Below, piece after piece: positions 8,816 through 17,556 of a stretch of 64,000 nucleotides of DNA. Under the pieces are notes generated by a model that did no database searches, was not told where the DNA came from, and worked only from the letters and a program-made list of their open reading frames with translations. Position 1 is the stretch's first letter; the number at the start of each line of letters is the position of its first letter. The DNA is taken from positions 1-64,000 of the forward strand of contig CAWHLK010000036.1 of assembly GCA_963829965.1 (NCBI GenBank), read 5' to 3'. This stretch comes from DASXZH01 sp963829965. GTDB lineage: Bacteria > Armatimonadota > Fimbriimonadia > Fimbriimonadales > Fimbriimonadaceae. A program made the translations under genes and the position numbers.

Positions 8816-9261
8816 ACGAACTGCGCGAACTGTATCGAGAGGTCATTCTGGACCACAACAGCAAACCCAGAAACTTTGGGCCGCTGGAGAATGCTTCCGC
8901 CCGATCGGAGGGCTATAACCCATTATGCGGCGACAAGGTCGCCGTCTCGATTCTCATGGAGAACGGCCTCATAAAAGACGTTCATTTTGAAGGCGCGGGC
9001 TGTGCCATCTCTCAGGCGTCCGCATCCCTAATGACCGAAGCGGCAAAAGGGAAAACGCCGGAGGAAGCCAAGAGGCTCTTCACCGCATTTCACCACATGG
9101 TTACCGTCGATGACGGCGTTTGCGGGTTCGACGAATACGATCCCCTTGTCGCGTTGGCAGGAGTTAGAGAATTTCCGGTACGAGTGAAATGCGCGACACT
9201 TGCCTGGCATACGCTATTGGCCGCACTCGACCAAGCTGGAACGGTGGTGACAACCGAATGA
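8812..9261 (+). CDS. sufU: Zinc-dependent sulfurtransferase SufU
   Basis: SufU is the Zn protein that accepts persulfide from SufS in organisms without SufE. The three Cys ligands are seen in NPLCGDKV, GAGCAISQAS and VKCATLAWHTL, with the Asp next to the first Cys. A GFDEYDPL segment lies in the region of the family insertion that distinguishes SufU from IscU. At 149 residues the length is normal. ATGA overlap with sufS and a further ATGA overlap with the next gene show a tightly coupled operon. Confidence 0.93.
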   Translation: MNELRELYREVILDHNSKPRNFGPLENASARSEGYNPLCGDKVAVSILMENGLIKDVHFEGAGCAISQASASLMTEAAKGKTPEEAKRLFTAFHHMVTVDDGVCGFDEYDPLVALAGVREFPVRVKCATLAWHTLLAALDQAGTVVTTE

Positions 9262-9596
9262 TGGAAGAGCGCATCCTCAACCCGATCGAGAAATCGCTGC
9301 TGAAGAATGAGATCGTCGAAGCATTGAAAACGATCTACGACCCGGAGATTCCCGTCAATATTTACGATCTGGGTCTCATTTACGGTCTAGAAGTCTCGGA
9401 TAATGCCGAAGCTAAAGTGACGATGACCCTCACCTCGCCTATGTGCCCGGTCGCCGAATCCCTTCCGGTGGACGTGGAGAACGTCGTCGCCTCTGTTCCC
9501 GGCGTGGATAGGGCCTCCGTAGACCTGACCTGGGACCCGCCGTTCAGTATGGACATGATGTCGGAGGACGTGAAACTCATGCTGGGGTTGCTGTAA
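9258..9596 (+). CDS. sufT: SufT / MIP18 (DUF59) family Fe-S maturation protein
   Basis: Small DUF59 protein of about 112 residues. Motifs are TIYDPEIPVNIYDLGLIYG, the hallmark segment of the family, and TLTSPMCPVAESLP with its conserved Cys. SufT proteins aid maturation of Fe-S proteins, and eukaryotic MIP18 belongs to the same family. ATG 9258 overlaps the sufU stop; ATG 9261 is equally possible. The stop TAA shares a base with the ATG of the regulator that follows. Confidence 0.9.
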   Translation: MMEERILNPIEKSLLKNEIVEALKTIYDPEIPVNIYDLGLIYGLEVSDNAEAKVTMTLTSPMCPVAESLPVDVENVVASVPGVDRASVDLTWDPPFSMDMMSEDVKLMLGLL

Positions 9597-10078
9597 TGAA
9601 GTTCAGTTCTCAGGAAGAATATGGCCTTAGGTGCCTGTTAGAGGTTGCCCGATCCGGGCCGGAAGGCAGCATCACCATTCCCGAAATCAGCCGTAGAGAA
9701 GGGCTCACCGAGCCCTACGTTGCCAAACTCTTGATGGTGCTTCGCAAGGGCGGGCTAATTAACAGCACCCGCGGCCACGCGGGCGGTTACACGCTTGCCC
9801 GGCCCGCCACCGACATTCGTGTAGGAGATGTGCTCCAAATTCTCGGAGGCCGACTCTACGAGGATGACTTCTGCGAGCGCCATGTCGGCGTGCAGCAAAC
9901 CTGCTCGCACGCGCAAGGCTGCAGCATTAAATCGCTTTGGAATCGGGTTCAGGAAGCCGTCGACGCGGTGGTGGACCACATCACCCTCGCCGACATCGTC
10001 CGCGAAGAAAGCGGCGAACTGATCCAGGTGCAAACCACGCCGGCCCGATACCGGACCTCATCCGAGGCGCATGCTTAA
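9596..10078 (+). CDS. Rrf2-family transcriptional regulator (IscR/SufR-like)
   Basis: The N-terminal winged helix is typical of Rrf2 proteins: FSSQEEYGLRCLLEVA, then ISRREGLTEPYVAKLL for the recognition helix and RGHAGGYTLARP for the wing. Three cysteines follow in FCERHVGVQQTCSHAQGC, spaced CX9CX5C; IscR uses a shorter first interval. They could hold a 2Fe-2S or 4Fe-4S cluster, so the protein probably senses Fe-S status and represses the suf operon. The palindrome in the upstream promoter is a candidate binding site. The C-terminal tail after SLWNRVQEAVDAVVDHITLADI is not conserved. It is co-transcribed with sufT and sufA. Confidence 0.9.
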   Translation: MKFSSQEEYGLRCLLEVARSGPEGSITIPEISRREGLTEPYVAKLLMVLRKGGLINSTRGHAGGYTLARPATDIRVGDVLQILGGRLYEDDFCERHVGVQQTCSHAQGCSIKSLWNRVQEAVDAVVDHITLADIVREESGELIQVQTTPARYRTSSEAHA

Positions 10079-10435
10079 ATGAACGAAGAAACATTTCCCG
10101 TGCAGGTCACGCCCAAGGCGGTCCTGCAGATCAAAAAGGTTTTAGCCCGCGACCCAAAGGAAGGTCAATTCCTCCGTATCGGCGTTAAGGGCGGTGGCTG
10201 CTCCGGTTTGGAGTACGTCCTGAAGTCAGACACGACGAGGCACAGCCACGACATGGAAGCGGAGTTCGAAGGCGTCACCGTCGTCTGCGACGCCAAATCG
10301 GCCGTCTATCTCCGTGGCGCAGTGCTAGAGTTCACCGGCAACCTGGTTGGCGGCGGATTCCAATTCCAAAACCCCAACGCTGGCCGGACCTGTGGCTGCG
10401 GCACAAGCTTCACACCCAAACGTGCGGCTGGTTGA
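10079..10435 (+). CDS. sufA: A-type Fe-S carrier (SufA/IscA family)
   Basis: HesB/IscA-type carrier of 118 residues with the three conserved cysteines: GGGCSGLEY and RTCGCGTSF. VTPKAVLQIKKVL starts the fold. Such proteins deliver Fe-S clusters to target enzymes. ATG 10079 directly follows the TAA of the regulator. It is the last gene of the suf operon. Confidence 0.93.
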   Translation: MNEETFPVQVTPKAVLQIKKVLARDPKEGQFLRIGVKGGGCSGLEYVLKSDTTRHSHDMEAEFEGVTVVCDAKSAVYLRGAVLEFTGNLVGGGFQFQNPNAGRTCGCGTSFTPKRAAG

Positions 10436-10491
10436 GGAAGAAACACCTTAACCCGAATCGGTAGCTGATACGTATCGATCTTTACAAATCG

Positions 10492-11817
10492 ATGGAGACA
10501 CGCGTCCGGCTTGGCCCCGATAGGCTCACAACCGCCTACATTTTCGTCCCAATCGCCTTCTTCGCAATGGCAGGATGGCCCGTTATCACCTTTGTGACAC
10601 CTCGATCTGTCCAGGTGTTTCTCCTATGGTTTAGCTGCCTTGCAACCATTTTTTACACTTTCTTGGCTTGGGGACTTCTGAGCAACTTGAAAAGGAAGCA
10701 GGGCAAAGTCGTGGTTTTCGACTTGGAGACACTCAAACTCGAGACCTTCGGGAAGATCGACTGGGAAGTCAAATGGGAAGATTATGCCGGAGTGCGTAAT
10801 CCCAGTACGCAAGGCGTCAAAGGGCCACTTGAGGTGCTCGATAAGTCGGGTGCTGCGCATGAAATACCGATCGAACTTCACCAGCGACTTTTCATGCCTT
10901 CGAAGAGGATGAAACCGGCGATGAAGCTCTGTCGAATGCTCTGGACTCGCGCGCCAATGGATTCACCGATGCACGACCCACCCGATCCGTTGCCGGTTTC
11001 AAAGAAGAGTGAAGCGCTAACCTTCTTGATCATTGGAATTCTCGCACTGGGTTGGGGACTGCCGGCTCTACCTGCAATTTGGAGCTATCGGCCCCCGAAT
11101 CTGCTGCTGCATCCCGAAATTGTTCCTGACTATAACTTTGTGCTCTGGCATAGCCTCGGTCTTACCGTTGGTTTGATCGGTGTTGCCGTCGGAACCCTGC
11201 AGTTCGCCCGCAGGCGAAAACCCGACCTGTACATGGACAAAAGCTACGCGTCGGTAGACGTGCACGAGTGGGGCGCTCGGGACTCGCTTTTCGAACTCCT
11301 TCTAAACGGATCGGCCCAGGAAAACGGCACAACCTATGGAACGTATGCCTACCAAGAACCGCAACTCTTTGAAAGCAGGCTGAAGACGCTATCCAAGCTC
11401 CCACTTGCTCCCTTCGTTGGGTTTCCGTTCTTTGCATTCATGGCAGTCGTGACAGCCCTCCCCGAGAAAGGGGTCGTGAATGTGCCCCTGATGCTGTTCA
11501 TCGAACCAATATGGCTCGGGATGATCGCCATTGGCATCGTGATGATCGCTTTGCAACGACGATCCTACAAGGAAATGCTTGCTTCGAGGGATGTGCGACT
11601 CATCGTGACCAAGGAAGGAGTCCAGGTTGTCGGGAGCGCAGCAAATCCGACCAGGCCCGAAGTCAAATCGGGCTTCGCTCCGGCGCCGTCGGCAGCGGGA
11701 TATATCCGAATCGCTGTTCCCAACGGGAAGTCAACCCTTCAGTTTGATCCGAGGTACATGACACGAGTCGATACTGAATATGCGCCGAAATCGCCAGTTG
11801 TATCCGCAGTGCCGTAA
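10492..11817 (+). CDS. Multi-pass membrane protein of unknown function
   Basis: I do not recognise a family. Hydrophobic segments suggest about six membrane helices: residues near 14-36 (AYIFVPIAFFAMAGWPVITF), 42-65 (FLLWFSCLATIFYTFLAWGLL), 178-200 (ALTFLIIGILALGWGLPAL), 216-238 (SLGLTVGLIGVAVGTL), 305-325 (FVGFPFFAFMAVVTAL) and 333-354. A soluble segment with strand-like pattern (VVFDLETLKLETFGKIDWEVKW, EDYAGVRNP) lies after helix two, possibly a PH-like domain. The C-terminus is another soluble stretch. It stands alone between the suf operon and the TPR gene. Confidence 0.7.
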   Translation: METRVRLGPDRLTTAYIFVPIAFFAMAGWPVITFVTPRSVQVFLLWFSCLATIFYTFLAWGLLSNLKRKQGKVVVFDLETLKLETFGKIDWEVKWEDYAGVRNPSTQGVKGPLEVLDKSGAAHEIPIELHQRLFMPSKRMKPAMKLCRMLWTRAPMDSPMHDPPDPLPVSKKSEALTFLIIGILALGWGLPALPAIWSYRPPNLLLHPEIVPDYNFVLWHSLGLTVGLIGVAVGTLQFARRRKPDLYMDKSYASVDVHEWGARDSLFELLLNGSAQENGTTYGTYAYQEPQLFESRLKTLSKLPLAPFVGFPFFAFMAVVTALPEKGVVNVPLMLFIEPIWLGMIAIGIVMIALQRRSYKEMLASRDVRLIVTKEGVQVVGSAANPTRPEVKSGFAPAPSAAGYIRIAVPNGKSTLQFDPRYMTRVDTEYAPKSPVVSAVP

Positions 11818-11848
11818 ACTGTGAGTAAGGAGAGGATTGGGGACAAGA

Positions 11849-12647
11849 ATGGGACTACTAGACAAACTTCAGAATATGGCAGCGAGCGCAGCCGAGTTGC
11901 AAAAGAGCGGTGTGCCCGCGATGATCGCTCAAGCTCGGGCGCAAATTCGAGACAGATCCCGCCGGAGCCATGAAAACTATTCAGTTCGCTCTTGTAAAAG
12001 ATCCCGAAAACGTGGATGGCTGGAAAGCTCTAGGAGACGCCCAGTCGGCCGCAGGTGCATCGGAGGATGCAATAAGAACTTACCAAAAGGTCACAGAGCT
12101 TAGCCCGGAGGATCCCGCCGGATACGTGGCACTCGGAACCGAATACCTTAGCCATGAAAAATATGACGAAGCCGAGCGCCAACTCATGCGCGGTTTCATG
12201 CTCGAAACGTCGCCCGACGCGGTCGATCTCTACAACATCGGCCTCACTCTTTACCGCCAGGAGAAACCGGCAATCGCCGCAGCCTGCTGCAAGAAGGCTC
12301 TGGACATCGAACCGGATGAGGACACTTACCTTCTGCTTGCCGATTGCCTTTTTGACACCGGAAACTACGAGCAGGCAGCGAGTAACTACCAAAGCGCCAT
12401 CGAATATAACGGGCAGAATCCGCACGCTTTCGTCGGCCTTGGACGATGCCAGGAACTCCAGGGCTTAACTGATGAAGCAATCGACGCCCTCGAATCTGCA
12501 CAACGACTGGAAACCGATGACCCCGAGGCATACGCCTCCCTCGCCAGGTGCTACGAGCAAGCCGGCGAAGAGGCCAAGGCAGAAGAGGCGGCAGCCAAAT
12601 ACCACCAGATGACGGATGCCCCCCACCCAGAACCGCAGACATCCTAA
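11849..12647 (+). CDS. Tetratricopeptide repeat protein, one frameshift
   Basis: The N-terminus MGLLDKLQNMAASAAELQKSG and the downstream repeats belong together but lie in different frames. Removing one A from AAA at 11943-11945 joins AQARAQ to FETDPAGAMKTIQFAL. About six TPR units follow, for example ALGDAQSAAGASEDAIRTY, ALGTEYLSHEKYDEAERQL, NIGLTLYRQEKPAIAAACC and LLLADCLFDTGNYEQAASNY. TPR proteins are protein-protein adaptors and the partner is unknown. Immediately downstream are glycosyltransferases. Confidence 0.8.
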
Positions 12648-12739
12648 GCTTCATCGTCAGGTTCGCAATCACCACTTAACCGGAAGGAATTGAGAGAGTT
12701 ATGCGAGTTCTGATGCCGATAAAATAGGGTAGGACCCTT

Positions 12740-13696
12740 ATGTCCAACCCCAAGGTTTCCGTTCTCATCACCTGTTACAACACCGGGCGATTTCTGCGCG
12801 CGGCGGTTGACAGCGCCTTGGCCCAGGACTACAGCCCTGTCGAGGTCCTCGTCGTGGACGACGGCTCGACCGACGACACACCGCAAATCATGGCCGAATA
12901 CGGCGAACGTATCGTCGGCATCATGCAGGAAAACAAGGGCTGCGCAGGCGCGCGCAACACGGCTCTGGCTTCGGCCACGGGAGACATAATCGTAATACTG
13001 GACGCGGACGATATCCTCCTACCCCAAGCCATTTCTACCAAAGTCAAACTGCTGCAAAGCCAGCCCAATGTTGGGTTGGTCACAAGCATCGCCGGATACA
13101 TTGACGAAGCTGGCGCGCCAATCCCAGGCGCAGTAGATCTCAAGCCCGATTATCCCAACGGGGTCAGCTACATAGACGCCATGCACCGAATCCCCGGCCC
13201 CATCAGCGGCTGGGCTATCCCTCGCTCAGTCATCCAAGACCTCGGCCCCTTCGACGCAAGCCTACGCGCGCTCGAAGATTACGACATCTGCCTACGCATC
13301 CTTTCCAAATACAAATGCCTTTGCGATCCCGAGATCCGCATGCTTTACCGGGAAGTCCCCGGATCACTCTCGAGAGACCATTCGCACAACTACGACCACG
13401 TCCGGCGCGTAATTAAAAAGCACAAGAAGCTCACGCCTATCGGCCCCGTTTCCTACTGGTGGAACTCAAGGATCATGCTCCTCACTTCTTGCGCCGGAGT
13501 TTTCACTCGAATCCTCACGGAAAGCGGCCCTCACGGCAAAGAGCGGCTGTGGGCGTTTCTCAAAAAACGGCCCAGCGCCATTCCTTATTTCTTCGCCTGG
13601 GCATTGCGGGCAGCCTATAATCGCCTGCTCTATAAGTTCAACCGCGGCCCGTTGCAAAAGAAGGAGCTGGCGATCAAGAGCCGGTCAGCCGGATGA
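12740..13696 (+). CDS. Family 2 (GT-A) glycosyltransferase
   Basis: Inverting GT2 enzyme that transfers a sugar from a nucleotide sugar, probably to a surface glycan. The N-terminal GT-A fold shows VSVLITCYNTGRFL, VEVLVVDDGSTDDT, the ENKGCAGARNTAL segment and the metal-binding LDADD. LRALEDYDICLRI holds the ED that serves as catalytic base in many GT2 enzymes. The C-terminal 70 residues are helical and basic, possibly membrane-associated. It overlaps the next gene by four bases (ATGA), so three glycosyltransferases form an operon. Confidence 0.9.
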   Translation: MSNPKVSVLITCYNTGRFLRAAVDSALAQDYSPVEVLVVDDGSTDDTPQIMAEYGERIVGIMQENKGCAGARNTALASATGDIIVILDADDILLPQAISTKVKLLQSQPNVGLVTSIAGYIDEAGAPIPGAVDLKPDYPNGVSYIDAMHRIPGPISGWAIPRSVIQDLGPFDASLRALEDYDICLRILSKYKCLCDPEIRMLYREVPGSLSRDHSHNYDHVRRVIKKHKKLTPIGPVSYWWNSRIMLLTSCAGVFTRILTESGPHGKERLWAFLKKRPSAIPYFFAWALRAAYNRLLYKFNRGPLQKKELAIKSRSAG

Positions 13697-14883
13697 GGCT
13701 GCTGCTGTACTTCTGGGGGAGCGGCGATGGTGGCGACGCTAGCGCCTGCATTGAACTCGCACGCGCCCTGACCTCTGCCGGCGTGAACCCAAAACTTGTG
13801 GCCTATGCCTTCGAGAACCCGGAGGTATTCAAACAAAAGGCCGCCGAAGCCGGACTTTCTGAGCCAACGGTTATCGCCGAGCCGAATCAAGCCTTTGAAG
13901 CCGGTTTGAATAGAAGCGACTTCGATCTCATCCACGTTCACCACGGCCGTGCTGTGCCTAAACGAACCGACATCGTGCCGCTTCGTCACGTCGCGAGAAA
14001 ATCACCTATGGTCTTAACCGCTCACGGCCCAACTCCGCTTGACCAAATAACCTATGGCGGCTGGAAAAGCCGCCTTAGCCGGATTGTTTCCGCCAAATGG
14101 TTCAAGGCGGTGATCGTACCGACCCAAGCTAAGGTTGAAGAATGGAAAAAGATGACCCCGCTTTCAGGCAATGTGGTGGCGATTCCGAATGTTGTTCGCT
14201 TCTTTAAGGCGAAGGATAAATGCGAGGCACGCAAGACCTTCGGCATCCCCCGCGATGCCAAAGTGGCGTTATTCTGTAGCCGCCTCGATTCCGAGAAGCG
14301 CCCCATGGCGTTCATAAAGGCCATTGAGCATGCGGCCGCCAAAGACCCAAAGACGTATGGAGTCATGGCCGGCAGCGGCTCACTGGCAAAAGAATGCCAA
14401 GATGCAGCCAAAGACCTGCCCATCAAGTTGCTCGGTTATGTCAACGACGTGGAGACGCTCTATTCAATCGCAGACGTCTTCGTCCAGCCATCGGCTTACG
14501 AATCGTTTTGCATAACGCTGCTTCAGGCAGTAGCGTTGGGACTCCCATGCGTGGCAAGCAATATTCCCGTTTTCAAAGAAATGTACGGAGACCTGGACTC
14601 CATCGAATGGTGGGATTCGGAAGGCGAAATCGAGCTCGGCATCGCCATCGTAAAGCAGTGGACCACACCCCAAAGCGCAAACCCAACCCTCTCAACCTCA
14701 AGCCTCAACACTCAACACTCATCTGACCCTCTCCCTTACCCTTTACCCTCTACCCTTTACCCTCCCGATGACGCTGAGCCCATCGAAGGGTTATCCTCTA
14801 CCCTCGCAATACAGGACCGCTTCTCCGAATCAAGCGTTGTCAAAGCTCACTTGGCCCTCTACACAAAGGTGCTGGGCAAGTGA
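13693..14883 (+). CDS. Family 4 (GT-B) glycosyltransferase with repeat insertion
   Basis: Retaining GT4-type enzyme. The N-terminal Rossmann domain starts LLLYFWGSGDGGDASACIEL and has DFDLIHVHHGRA and VLTAHGP. The C-terminal domain has VALFCSRLDSEKRPMAFIKA, VMAGSGSL and the catalytic EX7E region VQPSAYESFCITLLQAVA. Near the C-terminus, between AIVKQWTT and DRFSESSVVKAHLALY, about 50 residues rich in Pro, Ser, Thr and Leu interrupt the last helices. At the DNA level this is a run of seven-base repeats that keeps the frame. The gene is coupled at both ends to the other glycosyltransferase genes. Confidence 0.88.
   Translation: MRLLLYFWGSGDGGDASACIELARALTSAGVNPKLVAYAFENPEVFKQKAAEAGLSEPTVIAEPNQAFEAGLNRSDFDLIHVHHGRAVPKRTDIVPLRHVARKSPMVLTAHGPTPLDQITYGGWKSRLSRIVSAKWFKAVIVPTQAKVEEWKKMTPLSGNVVAIPNVVRFFKAKDKCEARKTFGIPRDAKVALFCSRLDSEKRPMAFIKAIEHAAAKDPKTYGVMAGSGSLAKECQDAAKDLPIKLLGYVNDVETLYSIADVFVQPSAYESFCITLLQAVALGLPCVASNIPVFKEMYGDLDSIEWWDSEGEIELGIAIVKQWTTPQSANPTLSTSSLNTQHSSDPLPYPLPSTLYPPDDAEPIEGLSSTLAIQDRFSESSVVKAHLALYTKVLGK
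14687..14765 (+). repeat. Heptanucleotide repeats inside the GT4 gene
   Basis: Two seven-base families follow each other in coding DNA: first AACACTC-like units (about 14692-14730), then TTACCCT/CTACCCT units (14734-14762). A non-repeated stretch to about 14812 resembles a short dispersed element and ends in a further CTACCCT. The array encodes the Pro/Ser/Leu-rich insertion in the glycosyltransferase. Confidence 0.75.
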
Positions 14884-16078
14884 GGGTTGTTCTCCTTAAC
14901 GATTTACTCCCTCCGGACAGCGATGGCGGATTGGAGCTCAGCGCCCAAGAGATCGGCGAAGGGCTAAGAAGTCTGGGGCATGACGTCCAGTTTGTCTGCG
15001 GCATGTGGCGCCCGACTTACCAAGGGGAAAAAACGGAGCAGCCGTACATACATCGCATCCTGACGGTCAGCGAAGGCGGTGCGGGGCAGGGCGGCAAAAT
15101 TCAAACTTTCCGCTCGATTCAGCGAAAAATCAATGTAGGCGGCGAGAATTATCAGACACTAAGAGCCTGGCTGCAGGAAAACGGGCCGTTCGATGCAGCG
15201 CTAGTCTTCGGCATTCTGAGGATAGGCCTGGGCGTGGCACACGCGTTCACAGATAACGCCATTCCCATCGTGTGGAGCGTGGGAGATGTGGCCATTCCGG
15301 TGCATTTTTCGCTGCCAAAACAAACGAGGCTCTACTGGCTTGCGTTCAACACGGTGGGCCGTAAGTGGCACCAAAGGGAGAAGTCGGTAGATTTCTCCCA
15401 CATGCTCGTAACCTCCGATTTTGTAAGGCAAGAGCTCAAGAAAGCAGGGATCCAGCCGGGGGTCTGCGAAGTCGTGCCCCGGCAATTGACTTCGAGCTCC
15501 CACAAGAGAGCGAGATCAAGAAAGAACGGCCGCCCTCCATGCTTATTGCTTGTCGGCTGAGCGAGGCGCGGGGCGTCCATATAGCCATCGAAGCGGCCAA
15601 GAAACTGGCACAAAGGCATCCGGACCTGGAATGGCAGCTAAAGATCGCCGGCTCGGGTGAAGCAGACTACGTGGCAGTGTTGCAACGACAGGCGGGGGAC
15701 AGGATACGGCTCCTGGGAAAACTAGATAAGCCTGCGCTTTTGAAAGAAATGAAGGCGGCTACCATCGCCATCAATCCAACTATCGAGGTCGAGGGATTCG
15801 GCCGCACGAACATCGAGGCAATGGCTTGCCTTACGGCATTGATTGCAACCGATATTCCATCGATCCATGAAATAGTCTCCAACGGCGTAAGCGCCGAATT
15901 AGTGATCCCAGGGGATTCGGACACTCTAAGCGAAGCCATGGAACGGCTCCTGATCGACGTCCCATACCGAGAAAAGCTGATCAAGAATGCTCGACAAAGA
16001 GTGCACGAGGCATACACCTTTGCTTCGGTGCTCAATGCAATATCGAGTCATCTTCAGTATGCAAAGGACCGAAACTAG
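14880..16078 (+). CDS. Family 4 (GT-B) glycosyltransferase, one frameshift
   Basis: GTG 14880 overlaps the previous stop. The N-terminal half (VVLLNDLLPPDSDGGLELSA, GLRSLGHDVQFVCG) runs in one frame to GVCEVVPR at about 15480. The C-terminal half, starting AIDFELPQESEIKKE, is one frame off: ERPPSMLIACRLSEARGVHI, LKIAGSG and INPTIEVEGFGRTNIEAMA, which holds the EX7E motif. A base seems to be missing in CCCCGG at 15477-15482, since CCCCGGG would give VVPRAIDF without a break. Together the halves make a normal GT4 enzyme of about 400 residues. Confidence 0.85.
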
Positions 16079-16170
16079 ATTCAAAGACATATAAATTTCT
16101 CAGTGACTAAATATTGATTTCGATTCACCCGATAAACATTGCAGGAGTTCATCTCCGGGTGGAACGATTA

Positions 16171-16836
16171 ATGAAAAAAATTCTTGTGATCGCCGGCATC
16201 GCGTTGCTGGCAGCAGCCAGCTTCGGGCAGGCAGCAAACTTGGCAACTCGCGTCTTTTCGTTTGACGCCTCTCAAGCAACCAACGGTCTTTCGACCTTCG
16301 AAGTCAACAACACGACGGTGTACTCCAACGGGGGCACCGCCGGCGCTACAACCGCCAACTCGGTCACCAACCCGCTAGCCACAGGCGCGGACTTTGCGGT
16401 GAACACGACTGTCCAGGTTCTCACCTACGTATATCTTAACGGCAACTTCGGTGGCACGTATACGATCAACGGCGCAGGTTCCAACACGGACGTCGAGCGA
16501 GACGACTACATCGAGATTCGCGCGAACAGGCCTCTTACCTTCACGGCAAGTGCCTTTACAACGCTGATGAACGGCACCAACTCGGCCGCCACTTCGGGCT
16601 CGGTCCTCTACGGAATGTCCATCTACGCGGACTACCCGTACACGACCATCGTTGGCGCCGCAGTGACAGGTACGGACACAGCCTTCAACACGCAAACCCT
16701 TTCGTTCGCCATGAGTGACCTCCCTGCCGATGGCAAGATGACTCTTGACATCGCTCGAACACTGACCCTTACGCAGCTGGCTGAGGGTGCAACCACCTAC
16801 ACCTCTTCCGGAATCATCGCTCTCGCGATCAACTAA
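16171..16836 (+). CDS. Secreted beta-rich protein, paralogue A of the secretin locus
   Basis: ATG 16171 gives a clear signal peptide (MKKILVIAGIALLAAASFGQ). The mature part is rich in Thr, Ser, Asn and Ala with alternating strand patterns. The block from GNFGGTYTINGAGSNT to the end is closely similar to the next protein: RANRPLTFTASAFTTLM, GTDTAFNTQTLSF, IARTLTLTQLAEGATTYT and the final AIN. I do not recognise a family. The size, beta pattern and C-terminal TYTSSG strand recall structural subunits such as spore-coat-U type pilins, but that is only an impression. It is followed by a terminator, so it may be expressed in excess of the downstream genes. Confidence 0.75.
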   Translation: MKKILVIAGIALLAAASFGQAANLATRVFSFDASQATNGLSTFEVNNTTVYSNGGTAGATTANSVTNPLATGADFAVNTTVQVLTYVYLNGNFGGTYTINGAGSNTDVERDDYIEIRANRPLTFTASAFTTLMNGTNSAATSGSVLYGMSIYADYPYTTIVGAAVTGTDTAFNTQTLSFAMSDLPADGKMTLDIARTLTLTQLAEGATTYTSSGIIALAIN

Positions 16837-16866
16837 AAAAACAACTTAACTCCCGGAGGGTAGACG

Positions 16867-16902
16867 AGGGCCTTGGCGAATGCCGGGCCCTTAATCTTTT
16901 TT
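16867..16902 (+). terminator. Rho-independent terminator after paralogue A
   Basis: AGGGCC pairs with GGCCCT, with GGC/GCC continuing inside, followed by TTAATCTTTTTT. It lies between the two paralogous secreted-protein genes and could lower read-through from the first into the rest of the locus. Confidence 0.75.
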
Positions 16903-16931
16903 GACCCTCTCGAACGTCATGACACTGACTC

Positions 16932-17510
16932 ATGGCGTTGCACTCATTTGCGATAGGCTTGGCCGCGTTGCTTGCACTCCCCGGTGGCGGGCAACGAGGA
17001 CGGGTGTATGCTTATGGCAGCAACGAAACCGTTGCAGCAAGAACCTCCTTTCAAGCCGTCCAGCAGAAGAAAAAGCCCCAGAGTGGCGGAACTCAAGTTT
17101 ATGTAACCGGAAACTTCGGTGCAACCTTTAGTGTCAATGGCGCGGGTTCCAATACTAGCAGCCGCGAAGACGAATTTATCAACATCACAACGAACGAGCC
17201 GCTTAGCTTTACAGCGTCCAGTTTTACGACGCTGATGAGCGGCGGCAGTTCGGCAAGCACGGTCGGAAGCATCGAATATCAGATGCAGCTGTACTACGGG
17301 ACCGCCGCCAGCGTGGGCGCAGCAATTACCGCAAACGTCAGTGGAACCGATGCCGGTTTCAACGGCGCGCAGTTGGTTCTAACGAGCGCTGAAGTTCCAG
17401 GTAATGGGGAAGTCGTATTGCGCATTAGCCGTACGTTAACCCTTAATCAATTGGCGGCTGGTGCAACCACTTACACCGCCTCTGGAACCTTAGTTTTATC
17501 AATAAACTGA
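16932..17510 (+). CDS. Secreted beta-rich protein, paralogue B of the secretin locus
   Basis: This protein shares most of its length with the preceding one: GNFGATFSVNGAGSNT, TNEPLSFTASSFTTLMSGG, SGTDAGFNGAQLV, SRTLTLNQLAAGATTYT and the final LSIN. The N-terminus MALHSFAIGLAALLALPGGG may be a weak signal peptide. A Lys/Gln-rich stretch (QQKKKPQSGG) replaces the first part of paralogue A. Its stop TGA aligns with the TAA of paralogue A, which shows that TGA is a true stop in this genome. No strong ribosome site is seen before the ATG. Confidence 0.72.
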   Translation: MALHSFAIGLAALLALPGGGQRGRVYAYGSNETVAARTSFQAVQQKKKPQSGGTQVYVTGNFGATFSVNGAGSNTSSREDEFINITTNEPLSFTASSFTTLMSGGSSASTVGSIEYQMQLYYGTAASVGAAITANVSGTDAGFNGAQLVLTSAEVPGNGEVVLRISRTLTLNQLAAGATTYTASGTLVLSIN

Positions 17511-17556
17511 TTTTTTGGTTTCATCAGGTAAAATTAACAGGGTCCAAGGTGAATAA

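Noticed and set aside
10466..10475. GATACGTATC palindrome as an operator
   Set aside because: Ten bases only, and no promoter boxes beside it.
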